From contig CALUFO010000001.1 of assembly GCA_944320015.1 (NCBI GenBank), forward strand, positions 1 through 64,000: DNA of 64,000 nt, in the 5' to 3' direction. Positions 7,945 to 17,237 of this stretch are shown piece after piece. Position numbers and translations under genes: made by a program. How positions within the stretch are numbered: the stretch's first letter is position 1; the number at the start of each line of letters is the position of its first letter. Source of the DNA: an uncultured Barnesiella sp. (GTDB lineage: Bacteria; Bacteroidota; Bacteroidia; Bacteroidales; Barnesiellaceae). Below the pieces are notes generated by a model that saw only the letters and a program-made list of their open reading frames with translations, ran no database searches and was not told where the DNA came from.

Positions 7945-8967
7945 ATGGGAAAAGAATATTTGCTGGGAAAAACTTTGGAGGAACTGCAAGCGATAGCCGC
8001 CGAAGCCGGCATGCCTCGTTTTGCCGCAAAGCAGATGGCCTCGTGGCTTTATGCGAAACGCATAGCGACGCTCGACGGCATGTCGAATATCTCTTTGCGC
8101 CATCGAGAATGGTTGGCGCAACGCTACGAGATAGGCCGCGCGGCTCCGGTTCATGCCCAAGCCTCGGTCGATGGTACCGTGAAGTACCTGTTCCGGGTAG
8201 GCGACGATTTTGTCGAGACCGTCTATATTCCCGACCGAGACCGGGCTACGTTGTGCGTCTCGTCGCAAGTGGGGTGTAAAATGAATTGCTCGTTTTGCAT
8301 GACCGGCAAACAGGGCTTTAAACGCAACCTCACCGCCGGTGAAATCATCAATCAAATTCTTTCGGTGGAGCATAGCGACCGACTCACCAATTTGGTCTTT
8401 ATGGGTATGGGCGAGCCATTCGATAATCTCGACGAGGTGATGAAAGCCTTGGCTATCCTCACTTCGGAGTGGGGATTTGCATGGAGCCCCAAGCGGATAA
8501 CCGTGTCGACGATCGGCCATTTGAAGGGGATACGCCGTTTCCTCGATGAGAGTCATTGCCATTTGGCGGTGAGCCTGCATGCCTCCTCCCGGGAAGAGCG
8601 GTTGTCGATTATGCCGGTAGAGAAGGCCTATCCTATGGCCGATATTCTCGATTTATTGCGTCGGTACGACTTCTCACACCAGCGTCGCCTCTCCTTTGAA
8701 TACATACTTTTCAAGGACTGTAACGACACGTTGCGACACGCCGACGCATTGGCCCGGCTGTTGCACGGATTGGATTGTAGGGTAAACTTGATACGTTTCC
8801 ATGCGATTCCGGGCGTGAATCTTAACAGTCCCGACCCGCAGGCGATGGAGGCTTTTCGTGACAGACTCAACAGCCGAGGCATAATCGCTACCATACGGGC
8901 CTCGCGCGGAGAGGATATATTTGCCGCTTGCGGCATGCTGTCTACGGCTGAGAAAGGGAATAAATAG
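7945..8967 (+). CDS. rlmN: Dual-specificity 23S rRNA/tRNA adenine-C2 methyltransferase RlmN
   Basis: Radical-SAM enzyme that methylates A2503 of 23S rRNA and A37 of certain tRNAs. From the ATG at 7945 the protein is 340 aa; an in-frame GTG at 7921 would add eight poorly conserved residues. The cluster cysteines are C111, C115 and C118 (GCKMNCSFCMTGKQG). The two methyl-transfer cysteines of the family correspond to C104 (ATLCVSSQ) and C329 near the C-terminus (DIFAACGML). SAM-binding patterns FMGMGEPFDN and VSLHA are present. Confidence 0.95.
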   Translation: MGKEYLLGKTLEELQAIAAEAGMPRFAAKQMASWLYAKRIATLDGMSNISLRHREWLAQRYEIGRAAPVHAQASVDGTVKYLFRVGDDFVETVYIPDRDRATLCVSSQVGCKMNCSFCMTGKQGFKRNLTAGEIINQILSVEHSDRLTNLVFMGMGEPFDNLDEVMKALAILTSEWGFAWSPKRITVSTIGHLKGIRRFLDESHCHLAVSLHASSREERLSIMPVEKAYPMADILDLLRRYDFSHQRRLSFEYILFKDCNDTLRHADALARLLHGLDCRVNLIRFHAIPGVNLNSPDPQAMEAFRDRLNSRGIIATIRASRGEDIFAACGMLSTAEKGNK

Positions 8968-9086
8968 CGTTTCGAGCAAGAATAGTACCCGGAGCGATAG
9001 CTATCTCGGGGATTTTTGTTATCTTAGTGCTCCGAAAATTCATGCCGCCGCGGTGCGGTGAGAACCTAAAATTTAATAGTAGAATT

Positions 9087-10187
9087 ATGGAACATAAAAT
9101 AAAAGTGGGAATTACCCAAGGCGATATTAATGGGGTAGGTTATGAGGTGATCCTCAAAACATTGTCCGACCCCCATATCCTCGAAATCTGTACCCCTGTC
9201 GTATATGGCTCGGCCAAAGTGGCGGCTTATCACCGCAAGGCGCTCGACATGCCGGCTGTAAACTTCAATATCATTGCCGATGCCGCGGCTGCCGACGATA
9301 ATAAGGTGAACCTGATAACCTGTGTCGACGACGATGTGAAGGTAGAGATAGGCCGTGCCACTACCGTAGGCGGCGAGGCTGCCTATGCCGCGCTCGAGCG
9401 GGCTGCGGCCGACATAGAGGCCGGATTGATCGATACGATAGTTACCGCCCCTATCAACAAGCATGCCATACAGTCCGATAAATTTGATTTTCCCGGGCAT
9501 ACCGAGTATCTCGAACGGCGTTTGGGGCAGGGTAATAAATCGTTGATGATTTTGTTGAACGATACCTTGCGTGTGGCGCTGGTGTCGGGGCACATGCCGC
9601 TTTCGCAAGTGTCGGGAGCCATTACCAAGGAGGCGATTCTCGAGAAACTGCGCATATTCGAGCATTCGTTGAAACAAGATTTTTGTGTGGTGAAACCCCG
9701 CATCGCCGTGTTGTCGTTGAATCCTCATGCCGGCGACGACGGGCTTTTGGGAACAGAAGAGAACGAAATTATCAAACCTGCCATTCAAGAGGCCAATGCC
9801 AAGGGTTTGCTTTGTTTCGGGCCTTATCCGGCCGACGGACTCTTCGGGTCGGGACATTATAGGCAATTCGATGGTGTGCTGGCCATGTATCACGATCAAG
9901 GGCTGGCTCCGTTCAAAGCGCTGTCTATGGAGAACGGCGTGAACTATACGGCTGGATTGCCTGTCATACGCACTTCGCCCGACCACGGCACCGCCTACGA
10001 TATTGCCGGGCAGAACAAGGCCGACGAACAGTCGTTCCGCCATGCCCTCTACCTGTCGCTTGACCTCTATCGCAATAGGTCTTTTTACAAGGAGATAACG
10101 GCATCGCCGCTGCGGAAACAATATTTCGACAAGAGCGGCGACAAAGAAGTGCTCGACTTGACGGCCGATGCCGATAAGGAGGCCTGA
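9087..10187 (+). CDS. pdxA: 4-hydroxythreonine-4-phosphate dehydrogenase PdxA
   Basis: 366 aa. Oxidises 4-phosphohydroxy-L-threonine in the DXP-dependent pyridoxal phosphate pathway. Family blocks are clear: GDINGVGYEVILKTL near the N-terminus, TAPINKHAIQSDKFDFPGHTE, SGHMPLSQV, LNPHAGDDGLLG and YHDQGLAPFK, the last two carrying metal-binding His/Asp residues. The 9087 ATG (MEHKIKVGITQGD) is chosen because the longer frame from 9027 adds 20 residues with no family character. A weak hairpin near 8988-9011 separates it from rlmN. Confidence 0.95.
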   Translation: MEHKIKVGITQGDINGVGYEVILKTLSDPHILEICTPVVYGSAKVAAYHRKALDMPAVNFNIIADAAAADDNKVNLITCVDDDVKVEIGRATTVGGEAAYAALERAAADIEAGLIDTIVTAPINKHAIQSDKFDFPGHTEYLERRLGQGNKSLMILLNDTLRVALVSGHMPLSQVSGAITKEAILEKLRIFEHSLKQDFCVVKPRIAVLSLNPHAGDDGLLGTEENEIIKPAIQEANAKGLLCFGPYPADGLFGSGHYRQFDGVLAMYHDQGLAPFKALSMENGVNYTAGLPVIRTSPDHGTAYDIAGQNKADEQSFRHALYLSLDLYRNRSFYKEITASPLRKQYFDKSGDKEVLDLTADADKEA

Positions 10188-10251
10188 AAATTGTTTGGCG
10201 AGGCCGATGCCTGTAACAGTATAACGAAATAATAAAAATAGAGATATAGAC

Positions 10252-11448
10252 ATGGGAAAAGTACTTATTATCGGCGCCGGAGGCGTGGGAACGGTGGTAG
10301 CGCATAAAGTGGCGCAGAACCCCGATGTGTTTACCGAAATCGTTTTGGCGAGCCGCACACAGTCGAAGTGCGACGCTATTGCCAATGCCATAGGCGGGAA
10401 TCGTATTGTGACCGACCGGGTCGATGCCGACAAGGTGGAAGATTTGGTGGCGTTGTTCAAGAAACACAAACCCGAAATCGTCATCAATGTGGCACTTCCT
10501 TATCAGGACTTGACGATAATGGACGCCTGCCTGCACTGCGGTGTGAACTACCTCGACACGGCCAACTACGAGCCGCTCGACGAGGCTAAGTATGAGTATA
10601 AATGGCAATGGGCCTATCGCGAGCGTTTCGAGCAAGCGGGATTGACGGCTATTCTCGGTTGCGGGTTCGATCCGGGGGTGAGCGGGGTTTATACCGCCTA
10701 TGCCGCCAAGCACTATTTCAAGGAGATGCACTACCTCGATATTGTCGATTGTAACGCCGGTAACCACGGTATGGCCTTCGCCACCAATTTCAATCCCGAA
10801 ATCAATATCCGCGAGGTGACCCAGAAAGGAAAGTATTATGAGAACGGGAAATGGATCGAGACCGAGCCGCACGAAATACACCGTCCGCTCACTTATCCCA
10901 ACATCGGGCCCAAGGAGTCGTACCTCATCTATCACGAGGAGTTGGAGTCGTTGGTGAAAAACTATCCTACGATCAAGCGAGCCCGCTTTTGGATGACCTT
11001 CGGCCAAGAGTACCTCACTCACCTGCGGGTGATTCAGAATATCGGTATGGCCCGCATCGACCCGGTTATGTACAACGGGGTGGAGATTGTGCCTATCCAA
11101 TTCCTCAAAGTCGTGTTGCCCAACCCGGGCGATCTCGGTAAGAACTATACCGGCGAGACCTCGATAGGCTGTCGCATCAGGGGTATCGATAAGGAGGGCA
11201 AGGAACTCACTTATTATGTATATAACAATTGCAGCCACCATGCCGCCTATCTCGAAACCGGTGCGCAGGGTGTGAGCTACACGACGGGCGTGCCCGCCAT
11301 GATCGGTGCCATGATGTTCCTCACCGGCAAGTGGAAAAAACCGGGTGTCTACAATGTCGAGGAGTTTGATCCCGATCCCTTTATGGAACAGCTCAACAAG
11401 CAGGGCTTGCCGTGGCACGAGGTGTTCAACGGCGACATCGAGTTGTAA
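10252..11448 (+). CDS. Saccharopine dehydrogenase family protein; probable carboxynorspermidine dehydrogenase
   Basis: 398 aa. The N-terminal Rossmann motif GAGGVGTVVAHKVA binds NADPH. The middle motif GCGFDPGVSGVYTAYAAKHYF and SHHAAYLETGAQGVSYTTGVPA are typical of the LYS1-like enzymes that reductively condense diamines with aspartate semialdehyde to carboxy(nor)spermidine. This is the usual polyamine route in Bacteroidota, usually paired with a carboxynorspermidine decarboxylase, which is not in this window. The gene lies 64 nt after pdxA and may share its transcript. Confidence 0.88.
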   Translation: MGKVLIIGAGGVGTVVAHKVAQNPDVFTEIVLASRTQSKCDAIANAIGGNRIVTDRVDADKVEDLVALFKKHKPEIVINVALPYQDLTIMDACLHCGVNYLDTANYEPLDEAKYEYKWQWAYRERFEQAGLTAILGCGFDPGVSGVYTAYAAKHYFKEMHYLDIVDCNAGNHGMAFATNFNPEINIREVTQKGKYYENGKWIETEPHEIHRPLTYPNIGPKESYLIYHEELESLVKNYPTIKRARFWMTFGQEYLTHLRVIQNIGMARIDPVMYNGVEIVPIQFLKVVLPNPGDLGKNYTGETSIGCRIRGIDKEGKELTYYVYNNCSHHAAYLETGAQGVSYTTGVPAMIGAMMFLTGKWKKPGVYNVEEFDPDPFMEQLNKQGLPWHEVFNGDIEL

Positions 11449-11479
11449 CGGATAGTTCAAGAATAGAATCAGTGATAAA

Positions 11480-11516
11480 GGCAAGGCTGTCTCGAATATC
11501 GGGGCGGCCTTGTTTG
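11480..11516 (+). terminator. Probable terminator after carboxynorspermidine dehydrogenase
   Basis: CAAGGC ... GCCTTG inverted repeat followed by a short T-rich run (TTTGTTG). Confidence 0.5.
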
Positions 11517-11593
11517 TTGAGGGAGAGAGATAACTGCTTGTTAAATAAATTGAAAATCTGAGCGCCGGTATATTTTATGTGAGGAAATATGTT

Positions 11594-11645
11594 TATGTTT
11601 GTATTAACAAAATTGTTAGTCGATATTGTTAAACAAAATTGTTTG
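11594..11645 (+). promoter_or_regulatory. Promoter and twin TetR-type operators of the efflux operon
   Basis: TATGTTTG (11594-11601) fits the -7 element. Immediately downstream are two inverted repeats of identical geometry: TAACAA-AA-TTGTTA at 11605-11618 and AAACAA-AA-TTGTTT at 11631-11644, centres 26 bp apart. Their place over the start of transcription, just before the tetR gene, fits autorepression by the TetR protein. Confidence 0.65.
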
Positions 11646-11653
11646 TATAAAGC

Positions 11654-12268
11654 ATGAAACCCAAAGATACCGAGGCAGAGATTTTGAAGGCGGCCGAACA
11701 GGAGTTTATGCTCCGGGGATTCGATGGAGCCAAAACGGCGTCGATCGCCCGGGCGGCAGGCGTGACCCATGCGATGCTTCACTATTATTTCAGGACAAAA
11801 GAGCAGCTCTTCGAACGCATTCTCACCGATAAGATGAACCTGATGGGGCGTTCGGTTCTCACGGCTTTCGGTAATCCCGGGCTCCCATTGTTGGAGCGGC
11901 TTAAAGACGGTATTTCGCGGCATTTCGATTTCTTGGTAGAGAATCCCGACTTGCCTCGTTTTATCATCAACGAAGTCTTTTCTCGCCCCGAGCGATATGA
12001 AATTATGCGTAAGGGCGTTTCTCGGATAATAGATAAACTGATGCAAAACGTGCAGCAGGAGTTGGATAGTATGGCCGCGCAGGACGAGATTGTTCCGGTC
12101 GATGTGCGCATGTTGATGCTCGACGTGGTCAGTCTCAATATTTTCCCATTCATTACTTATCCAATGATCAAGCCGTTGTTGGGCGACATCGCTGCCGACC
12201 GGGAACGGTTTTTCGAGCAGCGTAAAGCCGAGAATATCGAAGTAATCATGCGTCGAATAAAAAAATAG
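11654..12268 (+). CDS. TetR/AcrR-family transcriptional repressor
   Basis: 204 aa. The N-terminal helix-turn-helix (about 6-52) reads EAEILKAAEQEFMLRGFDGAKTASIARAAGVTHAMLHYYFRTKEQLF in overlapping parts, the standard TetR signature. The C-terminal ligand-binding and dimer domain is variable. It is the first gene of the drug-efflux operon, with the next start 5 nt after its stop. It probably represses its own operon through the twin inverted repeats just upstream and is released by an efflux substrate; the ligand is unknown. Confidence 0.9.
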   Translation: MKPKDTEAEILKAAEQEFMLRGFDGAKTASIARAAGVTHAMLHYYFRTKEQLFERILTDKMNLMGRSVLTAFGNPGLPLLERLKDGISRHFDFLVENPDLPRFIINEVFSRPERYEIMRKGVSRIIDKLMQNVQQELDSMAAQDEIVPVDVRMLMLDVVSLNIFPFITYPMIKPLLGDIAADRERFFEQRKAENIEVIMRRIKK

Positions 12269-12273
12269 GTAGT

Positions 12274-13557
12274 ATGAAACGAGTGGTAGTTTTGGCCTTT
12301 GGGCTTTGGTTAGGGGCATTTGCGATGAGTGCGCAACTTACACTCGACGAGTGCAGGCAGCTCGCCCGGGAGCATTATCCCGAAATCAGGCAATACGATT
12401 TAATTCGCAAGACCGAGTCATATACGCTTTCCAATGCGGCTCGGGCATGGATTCCGCAACTGGTACTGTCGGCACAGGCGACTTGGCAAACCGATGTTCC
12501 CAATTTCCCCGACGAGCTTACCGGCATGCTGGCCCGGCAGGGAGTGGAAATCCCGGGATTGGAGCAAGACCAGTATAAAGTGGCGTTGGAATTGAATCAG
12601 ACCATTTGGGACGGAGGCAAGTCGGCGGCCGACCGGCGTATGGCTCGAGCCGAGGCGGCCGAACAGCGCACGGCGGCCGATGTGGAGCTATATGCTCTCG
12701 ACGGACGCATCGATGAACTCTACTTCGGTATCCTTCTGCTCGACGCCCGTATCGCCCAGACGGGGTTGACACAGGAGTTGCTGCGGAGCAATCTCGATAA
12801 AATCGAAGCCTTGAAGCGCAATGGCGTGGCCATGCAGAGCGATGCCGACGCCTTGGAGGCCGAGTTGCTCACCGTGGGACAACAGTTGGCGCAACTCGAA
12901 GTTTCGAGGGAGAGCTATCGCCACATGTTGAGCTTGTTTATCGGGCAGGAGTTGGGCGATAGGGATTTGTCGAAACCCGAGGTCGAGGAGCCGTTGGCGG
13001 GTGAAAACGCTCGCCCCGAACTGGCCATGTTCGCGGCCAAGATAGATCGTCTCACCGCCCAAGAGAAATTGGTGAAATCGTCGTCGATGCCTCGGTTGGG
13101 GCTTTTCGCTCAGGGGTACTATGGCTATCCGGGACTCGATTTTATGCAAGGAATGATGAACTGTGATTGGAGTTGGAACGCTCTGTTGGGCGTGAAACTA
13201 TCGTGGAATTTCGGCGCCTATTATACACAGAAAAACGACTTGAATAAGTTGCGCACTTCGAAGCAGCAGGTCGAGGTGCAGCGCGATATTTTCCTCTTCA
13301 ATATGGAGTTGCAGACTGCGCAAGACAATGGGAATATAGCCCGTTTGCGCCGGGCGTTGGCCGATGACGATCGTATCGTGGCTCTACGTCGGTCGGTGCG
13401 AGAGGCCGCCGAGTCGCGCCTGCGCAACGGAGTGATAGACACTCACGATTTGCTCACGAAAATTACCGACGAGTCGGCCGCCGCGATGGCTCGCAGCATG
13501 CGTGAGATAGAGTTGTTGAAGACCATTTATGAACTTAAACATACGATTAACCGATAA
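12274..13557 (+). CDS. TolC-like outer membrane efflux protein
   Basis: 427 aa. Signal peptide at residues 1-20 (VVVLAFGLWLGAFAMSAQ), then two repeats of long amphipathic coiled coils typical of outer-membrane efflux proteins (LTLDECRQLAREHYPEIRQYDLI; VEVQRDIFLFNMELQTAQDN). It should form the trimeric outer-membrane tunnel for the periplasmic adaptor and ABC transporter encoded next. It has no lipobox, unlike some OEP-family members. Confidence 0.88.
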   Translation: MKRVVVLAFGLWLGAFAMSAQLTLDECRQLAREHYPEIRQYDLIRKTESYTLSNAARAWIPQLVLSAQATWQTDVPNFPDELTGMLARQGVEIPGLEQDQYKVALELNQTIWDGGKSAADRRMARAEAAEQRTAADVELYALDGRIDELYFGILLLDARIAQTGLTQELLRSNLDKIEALKRNGVAMQSDADALEAELLTVGQQLAQLEVSRESYRHMLSLFIGQELGDRDLSKPEVEEPLAGENARPELAMFAAKIDRLTAQEKLVKSSSMPRLGLFAQGYYGYPGLDFMQGMMNCDWSWNALLGVKLSWNFGAYYTQKNDLNKLRTSKQQVEVQRDIFLFNMELQTAQDNGNIARLRRALADDDRIVALRRSVREAAESRLRNGVIDTHDLLTKITDESAAAMARSMREIELLKTIYELKHTINR

Positions 13558-13569
13558 ATCTCGAATAAG

Positions 13570-14463
13570 ATGAAAAAGATAGCGATTTTCAGTGTCATGA
13601 CTTTGTTGCTCGTTTCGTGTGGCCGTGGTGGCGATTTCGATGCGACGGGAACTTTCGAGGCCACCGAGGTGGTGGTGTCGGCCGAGGCGACAGGCCGTAT
13701 TCTCTATTTCGACATCGAGGAGGGCGACACGCTCTCGGCCGGCGAGCAAGTGGGAGCGATAGATACTGTGCAATTGTATTTGCAGAAGTTGCAGCTCCAG
13801 CGGCAGCGGGCGTCGATTCATAGCAACCGTCCCGACGTAGCCAAACAAGCATCGGCGTTGCGTAGCCAGATTGCCCAGCAGGAGAGGGAGAAAACCCGGG
13901 TGGAGAACTTGCTGAAAGACGGCGCCGCCACCACAAAACAGTTGGACGACATCAACGCATCGATACGGGTGTTGAACGGGCAGTTGGAAGCCTTGCTTTC
14001 GAATCTCGAGAATAATGTGTCGTCGCTCGACGAGAATGCCGCCGCTATCGATTTGCAGATCGCGCAGATCGAGGACCGGTTGAACAAGTGCCGTATCGTG
14101 TCGCCCATCGACGGAGTGGTGCTGGTGAAGTATAGCGAGGCCGGCGAACTGGCTGCGGCCGGGCATCCGCTCATGAAGGTCGCCGATATGAGCAGGCTTT
14201 ACCTGCGAGCCTATTTCACTTCGGCACAGCTCGCCGATGTGAAGGTGGGACAGGAGGTGACTGTCATTGCCGACTATGGCGACGACAAGCAACACGAGTA
14301 TCCGGGGCGCATCACATGGATTTCGCAGGAGAGCGAGTTTACGCCCAAGACCATTCAGACGCGCGATACCCGGGCCAATCTGGTCTATGCGGCGAAGATT
14401 GCCGTCGAAAACGATGGCTTGTTGAAGATAGGCCTTTATGGCGAAGTGCGACTTGCGAAATAG
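13570..14463 (+). CDS. HlyD-family periplasmic adaptor lipoprotein (YbhG/YhiI-like)
   Basis: 297 aa. Lipoprotein signal with lipobox LLVSC (Cys17). The barrel-sandwich/lipoyl half motif (VVVSAEATGRILYFDIEEGDTLSAGEQVGAID) is followed by a coiled-coil hairpin (about 70-165), the second lipoyl half (CRIVSPIDGVVLVKYSEAGELAAAG) and a beta-barrel domain (about 205-295). It bridges the inner-membrane ABC transporter and the TolC-like protein. Position between tolC and the ATPases matches the YbhGFSR arrangement. Confidence 0.9.
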   Translation: MKKIAIFSVMTLLLVSCGRGGDFDATGTFEATEVVVSAEATGRILYFDIEEGDTLSAGEQVGAIDTVQLYLQKLQLQRQRASIHSNRPDVAKQASALRSQIAQQEREKTRVENLLKDGAATTKQLDDINASIRVLNGQLEALLSNLENNVSSLDENAAAIDLQIAQIEDRLNKCRIVSPIDGVVLVKYSEAGELAAAGHPLMKVADMSRLYLRAYFTSAQLADVKVGQEVTVIADYGDDKQHEYPGRITWISQESEFTPKTIQTRDTRANLVYAAKIAVENDGLLKIGLYGEVRLAK

Positions 14464-14484
14464 AAACTGTTTGAAAAAACCAAG

Positions 14485-15408
14485 ATGCTTATGGCTGCGC
14501 AGAATGCCATAGAAATACAAGGATTGACCAAGCGTTACGGCTCGCTCACGGCAGTCGATCATATTTCGTTTGTCGTGGAGCGGGGCGAACTGTTTGGGCT
14601 CATCGGCCCCGACGGGGCGGGGAAAACGACCCTGTTCAGGTTGTTGGCTACGCTGCTGAATCCCGATGAAGGGACGGCGACCGTCGCCGGGTATGATATT
14701 ACGAAGCAATACAAGAAGATTCGTGAATGTGTGGGCTATATGCCGGGACGGTTTTCGCTCTACCCCGATTTGTCGGTGGCCGAAAATCTCGACTTTTTTG
14801 CCGCCTTATTCGGGGTGAGCGTGAAGGAGAATTACGATTTGGTGGCTCCTATTTATAGGCAGATAGAGCCGTTCCGAAAGCGGCGGGCGGGGAAATTGTC
14901 GGGCGGTATGAAACAGAAACTAGCCCTTTGTTGCGCCTTGATTCACCGACCCACAGTTTTGTTTCTTGACGAGCCTACGACCGGTGTCGACGCTGTTTCC
15001 CGCGGGGAGTTCTGGGATATGCTTTCCGATTTGAAACAAAAAGGTATTTCGATACTCGTCTCCACGCCCTATATGGACGAGGCATGCCGCTGCGATCGCA
15101 TCGCGTTGGTCAACGGCGGGAAGATTTTGGGCATAGACACTCCCGACGGAATTGTCCAACGGTTTGACGAACCGTTGTATGCGTTGTCGGGCAACGATAT
15201 GTATGGCTTGCTGGTCGAGGCTCGCCGGGCCCGGGGAGTGAAAGAGTGCTATCCGTTCGGGGCGACGCACCATTTGGTCGTTGGAGCCGATTTCGAGACA
15301 AGCTCATTTATAGACTATTTGAAGCGTCAGGGATTTCCCGACGCCTCGGTTCATCGGGTACAGGCGGGAATCGAAGATGTGTTTATGAAATTGATGCAAC
15401 ATGAGTGA
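14485..15408 (+). CDS. ABC transporter ATP-binding protein (first YbhF-like half)
   Basis: 307 aa. Walker A GPDGAGKTT near residue 50, Q-loop region YMPGRFSLYPDLSVAENLDF, intact signature LSGGMKQKLALC, Walker B LFLDEPTTGVD. It corresponds to the N-terminal half of E. coli YbhF, here a separate polypeptide. The stop overlaps the next ATPase start by 8 nt. An ATG at 14485 is used; a second ATG three codons later (MAAQNAIEIQGLTKRYG) is also plausible. Confidence 0.92.
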   Translation: MLMAAQNAIEIQGLTKRYGSLTAVDHISFVVERGELFGLIGPDGAGKTTLFRLLATLLNPDEGTATVAGYDITKQYKKIRECVGYMPGRFSLYPDLSVAENLDFFAALFGVSVKENYDLVAPIYRQIEPFRKRRAGKLSGGMKQKLALCCALIHRPTVLFLDEPTTGVDAVSRGEFWDMLSDLKQKGISILVSTPYMDEACRCDRIALVNGGKILGIDTPDGIVQRFDEPLYALSGNDMYGLLVEARRARGVKECYPFGATHHLVVGADFETSSFIDYLKRQGFPDASVHRVQAGIEDVFMKLMQHE

Positions 15409-16141
15409 GGTGATTATATCGGTCAAGGATTTGTGCAAGTGTTTCGGCGACTTCACGGCGGTCGATCACATCACGTTCGATGTGCGCCGTGGCGAGATAT
15501 TCGGCTTCTTGGGCGCCAATGGAGCGGGCAAAACGACAGCCATGCGCATGCTGTGCGGGTTGAGCTATCCAACCTCGGGCAGCGGTATGGTCGCCGGTTA
15601 TGACGTGATGACACAAGGCGAAGAGATAAAGAAGCACATCGGCTATATGAGTCAAAAATTCTCGCTGTATGACGACCTCACCGTGCGGGAGAATATACGG
15701 CTGTATGCCGGTATTTATGGATTGAGCCGTTATGAGACGCTGCGACGCACGGTGACTGTGCTGAACCGTTTGCGTTTCAGGGACGAGGCCGATACGCTGG
15801 TCGGTTCGTTGCCGTTGGGGTGGAAGCAGAAATTGGCTTTCTCGGTCGCTACGCTGCATCGTCCCGAGGTGGTTTTCCTCGACGAGCCCACGGGCGGAGT
15901 CGACCCGGTTACCCGACGGCAGTTCTGGGAGATGATTTACGAGTCGGCCTCGGGCGGGACAACCGTTTTTGTGACCACGCACTATATGGACGAGGCCGAG
16001 TATTGTTCGCGGGTGTCGATTATGGTCGACGGTAAAATCGAAGCGTTGGGCTCACCGGCCGAATTGAAACAAAAATATACCGCAGGGTCGATGGATGAGG
16101 TGTTCAGGATATTGGCTCGAAGGGCAAAACGGAGTGAATAG
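15401..16141 (+). CDS. ABC transporter ATP-binding protein (second YbhF-like half, modified signature)
   Basis: 246 aa. Walker A GANGAGKTT and Walker B VFLDEPTGGVD are intact, but the signature reads SLPLGWKQKLAF instead of LSGGxxQ. The C-terminal half of E. coli YbhF has the same LPLGWKQ form, so this is a family trait rather than decay. With the first ATPase it probably forms an asymmetric nucleotide-binding dimer serving the two ABC-2 permeases downstream. Confidence 0.92.
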   Translation: MSEVIISVKDLCKCFGDFTAVDHITFDVRRGEIFGFLGANGAGKTTAMRMLCGLSYPTSGSGMVAGYDVMTQGEEIKKHIGYMSQKFSLYDDLTVRENIRLYAGIYGLSRYETLRRTVTVLNRLRFRDEADTLVGSLPLGWKQKLAFSVATLHRPEVVFLDEPTGGVDPVTRRQFWEMIYESASGGTTVFVTTHYMDEAEYCSRVSIMVDGKIEALGSPAELKQKYTAGSMDEVFRILARRAKRSE

Positions 16142-16142
16142 T

Positions 16143-17237
16143 ATGAGCGGTTTTTTACAGTTTGTCAAAAAAGAGACTTTGCATATCCTGCGGGATAGAC
16201 GCACCATGCTTGTTGTGCTGTTGATGCCTGTGGTACAGATACTTTTGTTTGGGTTTGCCATTTCGACCGAGGTAAACAATATCGAATTTTTCGCAGTGGC
16301 CCCCCATCGCACGGAGGCGGTGAGGCAGCAAATCGAGCGTATGAGCGCCAATCCCTATTTTACTTTCAAAGGATATATAGGTCAACCCGATATAGACAAG
16401 GTTTTGCGCAGTGGCCGGGCTGCCGCGGTGGTGGTCTTTGCGAGAGACTACGACCGGTTGATCGAGGGGGCCGCTCCCGACCGGCTCGATGAGGCGGCGG
16501 TGCAATTTGTCCTCGACGCTTCGAACCCCAATAATGCGGGTACCGGCCTGACCTATTTGCAAAGCGCGTTCGGCTCTGCCGGGTCGGTGGCAGTCATGGC
16601 TCCGGCGGTGAGAGTCCTCTATAACCCGCAGATGAAGAGTTCCTATAATTTTGTGCCCGGGATTATGGGACTGATATTTATCCTTATCTGTGCCATGATG
16701 ACATCGGTCTCTATCGTACGCGAGAAGGAGAGCGGCACGATGGAGGTGCTGTTGGTTTCGCCGGTGCGTCCTATATGGATTATCTCGGCCAAGATGATAC
16801 CCTATTTTTTGCTTTCATGTATGAATCTGACCATTATTCTGTTGCTGGCACATTATGTGCTCGGGGTGCCCATGTCGGGGCCGGTCGTGGGTCTGGTGGC
16901 CTTTTCGCTGCTTTACCTGCTGTTGGCGCTGGCGTTGGGACTGTTTATCTCGACCGTGTCGCGTACGCAGGTGGTGGCGATTATTATCTCGGGTATGCTG
17001 TTGATGTTGCCGGTCATCATGTTGTCGGGCATGCTGTTCCCGGTGGAGAATATGCCCGGGATTTTGCAAGCGTTGTCGTGTGTCGTGCCGGCCCGGTGGT
17101 ATATCGAGGCGGTGCGAAAGATGATGATTGCCGGCTTACCGTTGTCGGCTGTGTGGCAGGAGTGTTGTATCCTGTTGGCGATGACGGTTGTGCTGGTGGG
17201 GGTCGCCCTCAAAAAGTTTAACGATAAACTCGAATGA
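16143..17237 (+). CDS. ABC-2 type permease 1 (YbhS-like)
   Basis: 364 aa from the ATG at 16143, one base after the preceding stop codon. ABC-2 layout: one N-terminal transmembrane helix (about 20-42, MLVVLLMPVVQILLFGFAIS), a large periplasmic domain to about 170, then five helices (about 178-200, 225-250, 258-280, 290-312, 342-360). Motif VREKESGTMEVLLVSPV is the typical cytoplasmic coupling segment. It likely forms a heterodimer with the following permease. Confidence 0.92.
   Translation: MSGFLQFVKKETLHILRDRRTMLVVLLMPVVQILLFGFAISTEVNNIEFFAVAPHRTEAVRQQIERMSANPYFTFKGYIGQPDIDKVLRSGRAAAVVVFARDYDRLIEGAAPDRLDEAAVQFVLDASNPNNAGTGLTYLQSAFGSAGSVAVMAPAVRVLYNPQMKSSYNFVPGIMGLIFILICAMMTSVSIVREKESGTMEVLLVSPVRPIWIISAKMIPYFLLSCMNLTIILLLAHYVLGVPMSGPVVGLVAFSLLYLLLALALGLFISTVSRTQVVAIIISGMLLMLPVIMLSGMLFPVENMPGILQALSCVVPARWYIEAVRKMMIAGLPLSAVWQECCILLAMTVVLVGVALKKFNDKLE

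Noticed and set aside
15401-16141. Second efflux ATPase as a decaying pseudogene because of its altered signature
   Set aside because: The LPLGWKQ form is also found in the C-terminal half of E. coli YbhF, and Walker motifs are intact.
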